A stretch of DNA of 64,000 nt, taken from assembly GCF_014650915.1 (NCBI RefSeq), contig NZ_BMVW01000005.1, positions 310,001-374,000 of the forward strand, given 5' to 3'. A program made the position numbers and the translations under genes. The DNA is from Streptomyces poonensis (GTDB taxonomy: Bacteria > Actinomycetota > Actinomycetes > Streptomycetales > Streptomycetaceae). Of this stretch, positions 24,929 to 33,699 are shown piece by piece; within the stretch, counting starts at the first letter, position 1; every line of letters starts with the position of its first letter. The notes below the pieces were generated by a model that was not told the DNA's origin, searched no databases, and worked only from the letters and a program-made list of their open reading frames with translations.

Positions 24929-24966
24929 CGTGGGCCCGCACCCTTCTCCGAGGGTGCGGGCCCACG
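24929..24966 (+). terminator. 16-bp hairpin terminator after the toxin-immunity pair
   Basis: Arms 24929-24944 and 24951-24966 pair perfectly over 16 bp around TCTCCG, 12 bp after the immunity stop. It can also serve the convergent pirin gene. Confidence 0.85.
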
Positions 24967-24983
24967 CCATGCCGCGAAGTCGC

Positions 24984-25655
24984 TCACGCCACCGCACTCG
25001 CTCCGTCGGCCATCTCCCACACCATCACCTCGGCGTCCGCCCGGCCCGTCATCTCCAGGCCCTTCTCGCCGACGATCCGCACCGCGTCCCCGGCCCCCAA
25101 CACCACGCCTGCCAGGTCCACTTCACCACGCACCACATGCACGTACACATACGGAGCGGACAGCACCCCAGTCCGCGCCCCCGCCCCCAACCTCCACACC
25201 CGCAACACCGCCCCCGCCTCAGGCACCCCATACGGCACGGCGTCGCCAAGGCCACGGACGATTTCGTACGCGGGAACACCCCCGACCTCCCGCGGCGCCA
25301 GCCACATCTGCACGAACACCAGCGGCACATCCCCGTCATTGCGCTCGACGTGCCGGACCCCACCCCCCGCGCTCAACCGCTGCACGTCCCCGGGCCGCAC
25401 CCGTGTCTCCCGCCCCGTCGAGTCACGGTGGGTCAGCTCCCCCTCGACCACCCACGTCACGATCTCCGTGTGGCTGTGCGCGTGCTCGTCGAAGCCCGCT
25501 CCCGGAGCCAGGCGTTCCTCATTGCACGCCAGAATCGCACCGAAGCGGACGTTGTCCGGGTCGTAGTGCGGGCCGAAGGAGAAGGCGTGCCGGGACTCGA
25601 TCCCGGCTGCCGGGTCGCCTCCGGGGTAGCGGTCAGCGGCGCGCCGTACGTCCAT
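24984..25655 (-). CDS. Pirin family bicupin
   Basis: A 223-residue pirin-like protein. The first cupin carries the metal-binding FDEHAHSHTEIVTWVVEGE (quoted in part) and RPGDVQRLSAG; the second cupin is reduced (YVHVVRGEVDLAG, GAGDAVRI). Pirins can be iron- or nickel-dependent quercetinases or redox-sensing cofactors. ATG 25653-25655 gives MDVRRAADRYPGGDP, the conserved start, with GGAG at a proper distance; an open frame extends 37 codons further up but overlaps the promoter of the divergent fasR. A link of pirin to pyruvate dehydrogenase has been reported in other bacteria. Confidence 0.9.
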   Translation of the reverse strand: MDVRRAADRYPGGDPAAGIESRHAFSFGPHYDPDNVRFGAILACNEERLAPGAGFDEHAHSHTEIVTWVVEGELTHRDSTGRETRVRPGDVQRLSAGGGVRHVERNDGDVPLVFVQMWLAPREVGGVPAYEIVRGLGDAVPYGVPEAGAVLRVWRLGAGARTGVLSAPYVYVHVVRGEVDLAGVVLGAGDAVRIVGEKGLEMTGRADAEVMVWEMADGASAVA

Positions 25656-25743
25656 CACGGACTCCACGGTAAACCCGCCCGGTAACGCCGTGTACAGGCC
25701 CCGGCTCCGCATGCCCCCGTCCGGATGAGGCAGTCTTGTCCCC

Positions 25744-26964
25744 GTGCCCGAACCCGAAACCAGCAACTCCGACCCCCACCAGCGCGCCGCCCGTCAGCAC
25801 GACAGCCATCCACACGCCGCGACGCTGAAGCGACTCGAGAAGTCGTCCGGACGCCTCGCCGCGCAGGCCATCGCGCGCATGGACGAGACGCTGCCGTGGT
25901 ACCGGGCGATGCCCCCCGAGAACCGGTCGTGGATCGGGCTGGTCGCGCAGGCCGGTATCGCCGCCTTCACGGAGTGGTTCCGGCATCCCGATGCCCCGCA
26001 GGCCATCTCCACCGATGTCTTCGGGACCGCCCCCCGCGAGCTGACCCGGGCCATCACCCTGCGGCAGACCGTCGAGATGGTGCGCACCACCATCGAGGTC
26101 ATGGAGAGCGCCATCGACGAGGTGGCGGCGCCCGGTGACGAGTCCGTGCTGCGCGAGGCGCTCCTCGTGTACGCGCGGGAGATCGCCTTCGCCACGGCCC
26201 AGGTGTACGCGCAGGCCGCCGAGGCACGCGGTGCCTGGGACGCGCGGCTGGAGTCGCTCGTCGTGAACGCGGTGCTGTCCGGAGAGGCCGACGAGGGGGC
26301 CGTGTCCCGGGCCGCCGCGCTCGGCTGGAACTCGCCGGATCATGTTTGCGTCATTCTCGGCACGGCGCCCGACGGCGACAGCGAGCTGACCGTGGAGGCG
26401 ATCCGCAGGGCCGCCCGGCACGCCAAGCTCCAGGTGCTCACCGGGGTGCTCGGGACCCGGCTCGTGGTGATCGCGGGGGGCAGCGACGACCCGTTGCAGG
26501 TGGCCAAGTCCCTGATCGGGCCGTTCGCTGCGGGGCCCGTGGTGGCCGGGCCGATCGTGCCCGATCTGCTGGCCGCGACCCGGTCCGCGCAGGCCGCGGC
26601 GGCCGGTCTGAAGGCGTGTTCGGCGTGGCAGGACGCGCCCCGCCCGGTACTGGCGGACGATCTGCTTCCGGAGCGCGCGATCGCCGGTGACCCCAGCGCT
26701 CGCGAGCAGCTGGTGGAGGAGATCTACAGACCGCTGGAGGAGGCCGGGTCGGCACTGCTGGAGACTCTCAGCGTCTATCTTGAGCAGGCGTCGAGTCTGG
26801 AGGGCGCCGCCCGGATGCTCTTCGTCCATCCCAATACCGTGCGCTACCGGCTCCGACGTGTGACAGACGTCACCGGCTGGTCGCCCTCCGATGTACGGTC
26901 CGCGTTCACACTGAGGATCGCGCTGATCCTGGGGCGTCTGGTCGATGGAGATCCTCAGGCCTAA
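25744..26964 (+). CDS. fasR: FasR, PucR-type activator of the fatty-acid synthase operon
   Basis: A 406-residue regulator. The C-terminal PucR-type HTH is clear (YLEQASSLEGAARMLFVHPN then TVRYRLRRVTDVTG, about residues 355-388), preceded by a GGDEF-like or PucR sensory region. Its position directly before fabD is the one known for FasR in S. coelicolor, where it activates the fabD-fabH-acpP-fabF operon and so controls membrane and storage lipid supply. GTG 25744 is chosen; CAGTCT ends seven bases upstream, so a leaderless transcript is possible. The stop is only 83 bp before fabD. Confidence 0.9.
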   Translation: MPEPETSNSDPHQRAARQHDSHPHAATLKRLEKSSGRLAAQAIARMDETLPWYRAMPPENRSWIGLVAQAGIAAFTEWFRHPDAPQAISTDVFGTAPRELTRAITLRQTVEMVRTTIEVMESAIDEVAAPGDESVLREALLVYAREIAFATAQVYAQAAEARGAWDARLESLVVNAVLSGEADEGAVSRAAALGWNSPDHVCVILGTAPDGDSELTVEAIRRAARHAKLQVLTGVLGTRLVVIAGGSDDPLQVAKSLIGPFAAGPVVAGPIVPDLLAATRSAQAAAAGLKACSAWQDAPRPVLADDLLPERAIAGDPSAREQLVEEIYRPLEEAGSALLETLSVYLEQASSLEGAARMLFVHPNTVRYRLRRVTDVTGWSPSDVRSAFTLRIALILGRLVDGDPQA

Positions 26965-26989
26965 GGTTTTGTCGGGGCTCCACAAAACC
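26965..26989. promoter_or_regulatory. Inverted repeat between fasR and fabD, candidate FasR operator
   Basis: GGTTTTGT (26965-26972) and ACAAAACC (26982-26989) are perfect inverted copies with a 9-bp spacer, starting at the base after the fasR stop. The A/T-rich arms stand out in this G/C-rich sequence and argue against a simple terminator. FasR is the obvious candidate to bind here; the site itself is an inference. Confidence 0.5.
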
Positions 26990-27047
26990 CCTCCGTGTTC
27001 TTCGTCCCTGTCCCCACGGGCGGCTTCGGCCGTCCCCAAGAGAGAGT

Positions 27048-28004
27048 GTGAGAGTGCTCGTACTCGTCGCTCCCGGCCAGGGCGCCCAGACGCCCGGCTT
27101 CCTGACCCCCTGGCTCGACCTTCCCGGTGCCGCCGACCGCCTCGGCGCGTGGTCGGACGCCATCGGTCTGGACCTCGCCCACTACGGCACAGAGGCCGAC
27201 GCGGACGCCATCCGTGACACCGCCGTGGCGCAGCCGCTGCTGGTCGCGGCCGGTCTGCTGTCCGCCGCGGCACTCGGTGACATCGCCGGGATCGCGCCCG
27301 GCGCCGTCGCCGGGCACAGCGTCGGCGAGATCACCGCGGCCGCGTTCGCGGGCGTCCTGGACGACACGGCCGCCCTGACCCTCGTACGCAGGCGGGGCCT
27401 GGCCATGGCCGAGGCCGCCGCGGTCACCGAGACCGGTATGTCGGCGCTGCTCGGCGGCGACCCGGAGACGACCGTCCCGCACCTGGAGAAGCTGGGCCTG
27501 ACCCCGGCGAACGTGAACGGCGCCGGCCAGATCGTGGCCGCCGGTACCCTGGAACAGCTGGCCGCGCTGGAGGCGGACAAGCCCGAGGGCGTCCGCCGCG
27601 TGGTGGCGCTCAAGGTCGCGGGCGCCTTCCACACGCACCACATGGCCCCCGCGGTCGACGCGCTCGCCGAGGCCGCCAAGGGCCTGACGCCCGCCGACCC
27701 GGCCGTCACCTACGTGTCCAACAAGGACGGCAAGGCCGTCGCCACCGGGGACGAGGTGCTGTCCCGGCTGGTCGGGCAGGTCGCCAACCCGGTGCGCTGG
27801 GACCTGTGCATGGAGACCTTCAAGGAGCTCGGTGTGACCGGGCTGATCGAGGTGTGCCCCGGCGGCACGCTCACCGGTCTCGCCAAGCGCGCCCTGCCCG
27901 GTGTGCAGACCGTCGCCCTCAAGACCCCCGAAGACCTCGACGCCGCCCGCGAGCTGATCGCCGCCGCGTCGTCGACACCTGCCGCTGACGCGGCGGGCGC
28001 CTGA
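27048..28004 (+). CDS. fabD: Malonyl-CoA:ACP transacylase
   Basis: A 318-residue enzyme that loads malonate onto acyl carrier protein, the first committed step of type II fatty-acid synthesis; it may also serve polyketide ACPs. The active-site GHSVGE (Ser91) and the APGQGAQTPGF oxyanion region are present, as is the late His in AGAFHTHHMAP. Two GTGs compete as start: 27048 (MRVLVLVAPG) and 27054 (MLVLVAPG, the version I remember from S. coelicolor); neither has a strong ribosome site. fabH follows after 17 bp. Confidence 0.96.
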   Translation: MRVLVLVAPGQGAQTPGFLTPWLDLPGAADRLGAWSDAIGLDLAHYGTEADADAIRDTAVAQPLLVAAGLLSAAALGDIAGIAPGAVAGHSVGEITAAAFAGVLDDTAALTLVRRRGLAMAEAAAVTETGMSALLGGDPETTVPHLEKLGLTPANVNGAGQIVAAGTLEQLAALEADKPEGVRRVVALKVAGAFHTHHMAPAVDALAEAAKGLTPADPAVTYVSNKDGKAVATGDEVLSRLVGQVANPVRWDLCMETFKELGVTGLIEVCPGGTLTGLAKRALPGVQTVALKTPEDLDAARELIAAASSTPAADAAGA

Positions 28005-28021
28005 CAAGGAGCCCGAGAAGC

Positions 28022-29089
28022 ATGTCGAAGATCAGGCCCGGCAAGGGCGCCCCGTACGCGCGCATCCTCGGTGTCGGCGGCTACCGCCCGACCCGGGTGG
28101 TGCCCAACGAGGTGATCCTGGAGAAGATCGACTCGTCCGACGAGTGGATCCGCTCCCGCTCCGGCATCGAGACCCGGCACTGGGCCTCCCCCGAGGAGAC
28201 CGTCGCCGCGATGTCCATCGAGGCGTCCGGCAAGGCGATCGCGAACGCCGGCATCTCACCCGAGCAGATCGGCGCGGTCGTCGTCTCGACCGTCTCGCAC
28301 TTCAGCCAGACCCCGGCCGTGGCGACCGAGATCGCCGACAAGCTCGGCACGGACAAGGCCGCCGCGTTCGACATCTCGGCCGGCTGCGCGGGCTTCGGCT
28401 ACGGGCTGACGCTCGCCAAGGGCATGATCGTCGAGGGCTCCGCCGAGTACGTCCTCGTGATCGGCGTGGAGCGGCTCAGCGACCTGACCGACCTGGAGGA
28501 CCGGGCCACCGCGTTCCTCTTCGGTGACGGCGCGGGCGCGGTCGTGGTCGGCCCCTCCGACGAGCCGCACATCGGCCCGACCGTGTGGGGTTCCGAGGGC
28601 GACAAGTCCGAGACGATCAAGCAGACGGTGCCGTGGAACGAGTTCCTCCCCCACTCTCGGCTTCGCTCGAGCGGGGGGACCCCCACCGGCGACGTCTCCA
28701 CCCTGCCGCTGGACAGCGCGGGCAACGTCAAGTTCCCCGCGATCACGCAGGAGGGCCAGGCGGTGTTCCGCTGGGCCGTGTTCGAGATGGCGAAGGTCGC
28801 CCAGCAGGCGCTGGACGCGGCCGGGATCAGCCCGGACGACCTGGACGTCTTCATCCCGCACCAGGCCAATGTGCGGATCATCGACTCGATGGTGAAGACA
28901 CTCAAGCTGCCGGAGCACGTCACGGTCGCCCGTGACATCCGCACCACCGGCAACACCTCGGCCGCCTCGATCCCGCTCGCTATGGAGCGGCTCCTGGCGT
29001 CCGGCGAGGCGAAGAGCGGCGACACCGCGCTCGTCATCGGCTTCGGGGCGGGTCTCGTGTACGCCGCGACGGTCGTTACCCTCCCCTAG
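28022..29089 (+). CDS. fabH: Beta-ketoacyl-ACP synthase III with a 12-residue insertion
   Basis: A 355-residue condensing enzyme that starts fatty-acid chains by joining acyl-CoA to malonyl-ACP. The catalytic triad is complete: C122 (ISAGCAGF), H280 (IPHQAN) and N311 (GNTSAAS). The S. coelicolor enzyme is, as I recall, 343 residues and reads from KQTVPW directly into GDVS; here residues about 209-221 (LPHSRLRSSGGTP) are extra. They are encoded by a hairpin-forming repeat (28646-28684) in frame. AAGGAG lies upstream of the ATG. The insertion falls on a surface loop and is probably tolerated. Confidence 0.96.
   Translation: MSKIRPGKGAPYARILGVGGYRPTRVVPNEVILEKIDSSDEWIRSRSGIETRHWASPEETVAAMSIEASGKAIANAGISPEQIGAVVVSTVSHFSQTPAVATEIADKLGTDKAAAFDISAGCAGFGYGLTLAKGMIVEGSAEYVLVIGVERLSDLTDLEDRATAFLFGDGAGAVVVGPSDEPHIGPTVWGSEGDKSETIKQTVPWNEFLPHSRLRSSGGTPTGDVSTLPLDSAGNVKFPAITQEGQAVFRWAVFEMAKVAQQALDAAGISPDDLDVFIPHQANVRIIDSMVKTLKLPEHVTVARDIRTTGNTSAASIPLAMERLLASGEAKSGDTALVIGFGAGLVYAATVVTLP
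28646..28684 (+). repeat. In-frame hairpin repeat inside fabH
   Basis: A 39-bp segment (13 codons) with TCCCCC (28647-28652) matched by GGGGGA (28674-28679), an inner CTCG/CGAG pairing and a CTCGAG hexamer at 28666-28671. Very similar C-run/CTCTCGGCTTCGCTCGAG/G-run sequences recur between genes in Streptomyces genomes in my memory, here found inside a core gene. It keeps the reading frame. Confidence 0.7.
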
Positions 29090-29171
29090 GCACTCCGTGC
29101 CGGACAAGGTCACACGGTCCGGTACGGGAACCACCGCCACACCCTCTGGACAATCAAGAAGGAGCGCCACC

Positions 29172-29420
29172 ATGGCCGCCACTCAGGAAGAGATCGTCGC
29201 CGGTCTCGCGGAGATCGTGAACGAGATCGCCGGCATCCCGGTCGAGGACGTCCAGCTGGACAAGTCCTTCACCGACGACCTGGACGTCGACTCGCTGTCC
29301 ATGGTCGAGGTCGTCGTCGCCGCCGAAGAGCGCTTCGACGTCAAGATCCCGGACGACGACGTCAAGAACCTCAAGACGGTCGGCGACGCGACCGACTACA
29401 TCCTCAAGCACCAGGCCTGA
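29172..29420 (+). CDS. acpP: Acyl carrier protein
   Basis: An 82-residue acidic four-helix carrier of fatty acyl chains. The phosphopantetheine site is S41 in DLDVDSLSMVE. AAGGAGCG lies five bases before the ATG at 29172. It sits 82 bp after fabH and 161 bp before fabF in the classical fabD-fabH-acpP-fabF order, so it is the primary-metabolism ACP, not a polyketide one. Confidence 0.97.
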   Translation: MAATQEEIVAGLAEIVNEIAGIPVEDVQLDKSFTDDLDVDSLSMVEVVVAAEERFDVKIPDDDVKNLKTVGDATDYILKHQA

Positions 29421-29581
29421 TCCCCGGATCGGCCCGGGCCACGGCACCAGGCCCGATCCGTGATCCCCGGATCCGGCCGGGCTGCGGCACCGGGTCCGGT
29501 CCCACGGCCGGTCCGGTGCCTTGCCCCGCCACCCGGCGGTGGCGCCGTACGAATCCTCAATCCGTTGGAGAAAGAATTCCC

Positions 29582-30853
29582 GTGAGCTCGACCAATCGCA
29601 CCGTGGTCGTCACCGGTATCGGCGCAACTACACCGCTGGGTGGCGACGCTGCCACGACCTGGGAGGGCCTGGTCGCCGGACGTTCCGGTGTCCGCCCCCT
29701 GACGCAGGACTGGGCCGCCGAGCAGGCGGTCCGTATCGCCGCGCAGATCGCCGTGGAGCCGACCGAGGTCATTCCGCGGCCGCAGGCCCGCCGCCTGGAC
29801 CGCTCGGCGCAGTTCGCGCTGATCGCGGCCAAGGAGGCCTGGGCCGACGCCGGTTTCGAGGAGAAGGCCACCGAGAACGGCGAGGTCGACCCCGCCCGGC
29901 TCGGCGCGGTCATCGCCTCCGGCATCGGCGGCGTGACGACCCTCCTCGACCAGTACGACGTGCTGAAGGAGAAGGGCGTCCGCCGGGTCTCCCCGCACAC
30001 CGTGCCGATGCTGATGCCGAACGGCCCGTCCGCCAACGTGGGTCTGCTCGTCGGCGCCCGCGCCGGTGTGCACACCCCGGTCTCCGCCTGCGCGTCGGGC
30101 GCCGAGGCCATCGGCTACGCCGTCGAGATGATCCGCACCGGCCGCGCCGACGTCGTCGTCGCGGGTGGCACCGAGGCGGCCATCCACCCGCTGCCCATCG
30201 CCGCGTTCGGCAACATGATGGCGATGTCCAAGAACAACGAGGACCCCGAGGGCGCCTCGCGTCCGTACGACACGGCCCGCGACGGCTTCGTCCTCGGCGA
30301 GGGCGCCGGTGTGATCGTGCTGGAGTCCGCCGAGCACGCCGCGAAGCGCGGTGCCCGCGTGTACGCGGAGGTGGTCGGCCAGGGCATCTCCGCCGACGGC
30401 CACGACATCGTGCAGCCGGAGCCCGAGGGCCGCGGCATCTCGGACGCGCTGCGGCACCTGCTGGCGAGCACCGATCTGGACCCGGCCGAGATCGTGCACG
30501 TCAACGCGCACGCCACCTCGACGCCGGCCGGTGACGTCGCCGAGCTGAAGGCCCTGCGCAAGGTGTTCGGCGACGACACGGACCACATGGCGGTCTCGGG
30601 CACGAAGTCCATGACCGGCCACCTGCTGGGCGGCGCGGGCGGCGTGGAGTCCGTGGCGACGATCCTCGCGCTGTACCACCGGATCGCCCCGCCGACGATC
30701 AACATCGAGAACATCGACCCGGAGGCCGAGGCCAACGCCGACGTCGTCCGCGGCGAGGCCCGCAAGCTGCCCGTCGAGGGCCGCATCGCCGCCCTGAACG
30801 ACTCGTTCGGGTTCGGCGGGCACAACGTCGTCCTGGCGTTCCGCACCATCTGA
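29582..30853 (+). CDS. fabF: Beta-ketoacyl-ACP synthase II
   Basis: A 423-residue elongating condensing enzyme. The catalytic C170 (SACASGAE), H310 (HATST) and H347 (TGHLLGG) are in place, with GFGGHN near the C-terminus. GTG 29582 is taken as start because GGAGAAAG lies at the right distance and the earlier in-frame start would not give the family N-terminus (SSTNRTVVVTGIG). It is the last gene of the fatty-acid operon, followed by a strong terminator. Confidence 0.97.
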   Translation: MSSTNRTVVVTGIGATTPLGGDAATTWEGLVAGRSGVRPLTQDWAAEQAVRIAAQIAVEPTEVIPRPQARRLDRSAQFALIAAKEAWADAGFEEKATENGEVDPARLGAVIASGIGGVTTLLDQYDVLKEKGVRRVSPHTVPMLMPNGPSANVGLLVGARAGVHTPVSACASGAEAIGYAVEMIRTGRADVVVAGGTEAAIHPLPIAAFGNMMAMSKNNEDPEGASRPYDTARDGFVLGEGAGVIVLESAEHAAKRGARVYAEVVGQGISADGHDIVQPEPEGRGISDALRHLLASTDLDPAEIVHVNAHATSTPAGDVAELKALRKVFGDDTDHMAVSGTKSMTGHLLGGAGGVESVATILALYHRIAPPTINIENIDPEAEANADVVRGEARKLPVEGRIAALNDSFGFGGHNVVLAFRTI

Positions 30854-30884
30854 GGACCGGCCGCACGGCCGTCGTGACATGAGG

Positions 30885-30910
30885 AGGCCCCCACCGCCCG
30901 GTGGGGGCCT
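30885..30910 (+). terminator. Hairpin terminator of the fab operon
   Basis: Arms 30885-30895 and 30900-30910 pair perfectly over 11 bp around GCCC, 32 bp after the fabF stop and before the convergent DUF3145 gene. Confidence 0.85.
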
Positions 30911-30962
30911 TCCGCTTGCTCCGGGAGGGCTCCGCTCGTCCTGGGAGGGCCCGGCGCGGTCC

Positions 30963-31457
30963 TCAGACCACCTGGTGCAGCCAGCGCACCGGGGCACCCT
31001 CGCCGGCGTAGCGGAAGGGCTCCAGTTCGTCGTCCCAGGGCTTGCCGAGGAGGCGGGCGATCTCGGCCTCCAGGTCGGTCTCACCGCGCTGGGAGCGGAC
31101 CAGGGCGGCGCGCAGCCGGTCCTCGGGGATCAGGATGTCGCCGTGGATGCCGGTGACCGCGTGGAAGATGCCCAGATCGGGGGTGCAGCTGTAGCGCTCG
31201 CCCTCGGCGGTCGGGCACGGCTCCGCGGTGACCTCGAAGCGGAGCAGATGCCAGCCGCGCAGCGCGGAGGCGAGCTGGGAGGCGGTGCCGGCCTCGCCCT
31301 GCCAGGAGAACTCCGACCGCCAGGTGCCCGGTGCCGCGGGCTGCCGGATCCAGTCCAGGCTGACACGCGTGCCGAGGACTCCCGCCACGGCCCACTCCAC
31401 GTGCGGGCAGAGTGCGCGCGGCGCGGAGTGCACGTACAGGACTCCACGTGTCGTCAC
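30963..31457 (-). CDS. DUF3145 family protein
   Basis: A 164-residue cytoplasmic protein, MTTRGVLYVHSAPRALCPHVEWA in part, matching DUF3145, an actinobacterial family of unknown function that habitually follows fabF. Conserved features include GWHLLRFEVTAEP, GIFHAVTGIHGDILIPEDRL and the C-terminal PWDDELEPFRYAGEG (each quoted in part). The GTG at 31455-31457 has GGGAGG seven bases upstream. A link to lipid synthesis is suggested only by position. Confidence 0.9.
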   Translation of the reverse strand: MTTRGVLYVHSAPRALCPHVEWAVAGVLGTRVSLDWIRQPAAPGTWRSEFSWQGEAGTASQLASALRGWHLLRFEVTAEPCPTAEGERYSCTPDLGIFHAVTGIHGDILIPEDRLRAALVRSQRGETDLEAEIARLLGKPWDDELEPFRYAGEGAPVRWLHQVV

Positions 31458-31750
31458 CGGGGCCTCCCGACTTGTAACTTAACGGAACGGGGAGCGGCAG
31501 GGCAGCCACGTGGCGAGGCTACCGTGCGACGGGGCAAGGAGTGTGACGTACCGTCGGAGCCGATGCCGGGAAACGACGAGGTTTCACCCGGCGGGACGTG
31601 TGAGCGGGTTTCCGGCGGGGGCCGGGGGTGTCCCCCGGTAAGGGGGCCGTCCGGAGGGACCCGTGCTGACCGGGCGGAACGGCCCGGAGGCTACCGACAG
31701 TGACGAACGGGCCGGGTGACCGCGCCGTATACGAACAAGGGGACCTGCGG

Positions 31751-32653
31751 ATGCGGACACGACGCCACCGGGTGCGGGCGGTGCTCGCGGCCGTGACGGC
31801 GGCCCTGCTGGGAGCGGCCGGCTGCGGCGGCACGGGCGGCGACTCGCCCGCCCCGGACGGCACCACGGCGACGGCGAGCCCTTCCCCCTCCCCCACGCGC
31901 GCGTGGGACCGTACGCCGCGGTCCGTGGCGGCCGTCGGGGACTCCATCACCACGGGCTACGACGCGTGCTCGGTCCTCGCCGACTGCCCGAAGGTGTCAT
32001 GGGCGACCGGCGGCGACAGCAGGGTGGACAGTCTCGCCGTACGGCTGCTGGGCGCGGCCGGAGCCGCCGGCCGCAGCTGGAACCTCGCGGTGAGCGGGGC
32101 GCGGATGGCCGATCTGCCGGACCAGATGGCGAAGGCGGCGGCACGGCGCCCGGAGCTGGTGACCGTGCTGGCGGGCGCGAACGACGCGTGCCGCCCCACG
32201 ACGGACGCCATGACGCCGGTGGCGGACTTCCGCGCCTCCTTCGAGGACGCCCTGGAGACGCTGCGGGAGGAGGCGCCGAAGGCACAGGTGTACGTGGCGA
32301 GCGTGCCGGACCTGAAGCGGCTGTGGTCCGTGGGCCGCGTCAACCCGCTCGGCAAGCAGGTGTGGCAGCTCGGTATCTGCCCGTCGATGCTGGCCGATCC
32401 GGACGCCCTGGACGCGGCGGCGAGCAAGCGGCGCGACACGGTGCGGGACCGGGTGGAGGCGTACAACGCGGTGCTGGAGGAGGTGTGCGCGAAGGACCGG
32501 CGGTGCCGCTTCGACGGGGGCGCGGTGTTCGCGTACCGCTTCGGGGGCTCCGAACTCAGCCCGTGGGACTGGTTCCATCCGAGCGTCGAGGGGCAGGCGC
32601 GGCTCGCGGAGATCGCGTACCGCGCGGTCACGGCCCGCGAGGAGCCCTCCTGA
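31751..32653 (+). CDS. SGNH/GDSL-hydrolase lipoprotein
   Basis: A 300-residue exported esterase-like lipoprotein. The signal peptide ends in the lipobox LLGAAGC (Cys25), then comes a Ser/Pro/Thr linker. The SGNH catalytic blocks follow: AVGDSITTGYDA (Ser66), AVSGARM, LAGANDAC (Asn) and DWFHPS (Asp and His) near the C-terminus. Two Cys pairs probably form disulfides. ATG 31751 is chosen over an earlier in-frame GTG since it starts at the basic n-region and AAGGGGACC lies ahead. The likely role is hydrolysis of an ester on an extracellular lipid or glycan. Confidence 0.88.
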   Translation: MRTRRHRVRAVLAAVTAALLGAAGCGGTGGDSPAPDGTTATASPSPSPTRAWDRTPRSVAAVGDSITTGYDACSVLADCPKVSWATGGDSRVDSLAVRLLGAAGAAGRSWNLAVSGARMADLPDQMAKAAARRPELVTVLAGANDACRPTTDAMTPVADFRASFEDALETLREEAPKAQVYVASVPDLKRLWSVGRVNPLGKQVWQLGICPSMLADPDALDAAASKRRDTVRDRVEAYNAVLEEVCAKDRRCRFDGGAVFAYRFGGSELSPWDWFHPSVEGQARLAEIAYRAVTAREEPS

Positions 32654-32675
32654 CACGGTGGCCTAGAGTTCGATC

Positions 32676-33662
32676 ATGAGTGAACTTTTCGGCACACTTC
32701 CCGACGGCTCCCCGGTGCACCGCTGGACCCTGGAGCGCGGCGGGACACGGGTGCGGGTGCTGACGTACGGCGGGATCGTGCAGTCGGCCGAGGTGCCGGA
32801 CCGGCAGGGCCGGCCCGCGGACGTGGTGCTGGGGTTCCCCGGTCTCGACGGCTATCTCGCGCACCCCGAGCCGTACTTCGGGGCGCTGGCCGGGCGGTAC
32901 GCGAACCGCATCGCCGGCGGCCGCTTCACCCTGGACGGCCGCACCCATGAGCCGGCCCGCAACACCCCGCCCCACTCGCTGCACGGCGGCGAGCGCGGCT
33001 TCGACAAGCGCGTGTGGGAGGCCGAGCCGGTCGAGGGCGGGGTGCGGCTGTCCCGGATCAGCCCGGACGGCGAGGAGGGCTTTCCGGGGCGGCTCACGGT
33101 CTCCGCGACGTACACGCTGGACGAGGACGGCGGCGCGCTGCGGATCGCGTACGAGGCGACGACGGACGCGCCGACCGTGGTCAACCTGACGAACCACTCC
33201 TACTGGAACCTGGCGGGGGCGCGGTCGGGGCCCGCGGGCGGGCACCGGCTCCGGCTGGACGCCTCACGGGTGACGGCCGTGGACGCCGACCTGATCCCGA
33301 CGGGTGAGCTCACCGCGGTCGAGGGCACGCGCTTCGACTTCCGTACGGAGCGGGAGGTGGGCTCCGGGTACGACCACAACTTCGTGCTCGACAAGGGCGT
33401 GACGGACACCCCCGCCGAGGTGGCCGAGCTGTACGACGCCGGGTCCGGGCGGGTGCTGACCGTGGCCACCACCGAGCCCGGGCTCCAGCTCTACACCGCC
33501 GACCACCTCGCCCCCGACCTGCCGTACGTGCCCGGCGCCGGGATCGCCCTGGAGACCCAGCACTTCCCCGACGCGCCGAACCGGCCGGAGTTCCCGAGCA
33601 CGGTGCTGCGGCCCGGCGGGGTGTACCGGTCGGAGACCGTGTACGGGTTCTCCGTGCGCTAG
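32676..33662 (+). CDS. galM: Aldose 1-epimerase (mutarotase), cytoplasmic
   Basis: A 328-residue enzyme interconverting alpha and beta anomers of aldoses. The catalytic residues of the family are visible: His in HSLHGGERGFDKRVW, His in NLTNHSYWNL and Glu in ALETQHFPDAPNRPEFPST (in part). No signal peptide. The ATG at 32676 lies six bases after TAGAGT, so the message is probably leaderless. It is related to the exported copy at 51889. Confidence 0.92.
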   Translation: MSELFGTLPDGSPVHRWTLERGGTRVRVLTYGGIVQSAEVPDRQGRPADVVLGFPGLDGYLAHPEPYFGALAGRYANRIAGGRFTLDGRTHEPARNTPPHSLHGGERGFDKRVWEAEPVEGGVRLSRISPDGEEGFPGRLTVSATYTLDEDGGALRIAYEATTDAPTVVNLTNHSYWNLAGARSGPAGGHRLRLDASRVTAVDADLIPTGELTAVEGTRFDFRTEREVGSGYDHNFVLDKGVTDTPAEVAELYDAGSGRVLTVATTEPGLQLYTADHLAPDLPYVPGAGIALETQHFPDAPNRPEFPSTVLRPGGVYRSETVYGFSVR

Positions 33663-33699
33663 CGGCGGTGGCCGGGCGCGCGGCGGGCTGCCTGCCGCC

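Noticed and set aside
19347..24965. A 1,872-codon open frame on the minus strand opposite the polymorphic toxin
   Set aside because: It is a mirror of the Ala/Gly-rich, G/C-biased coding strand; composition is Arg/Gly/Val/Leu with no domain, and the plus strand has signal peptide, lectin and Hint motifs.
26965..26989. Inverted repeat read as a terminator of fasR
   Set aside because: The arms are A/T-rich and the stem would be weak; an operator fits better, though this is not proven.
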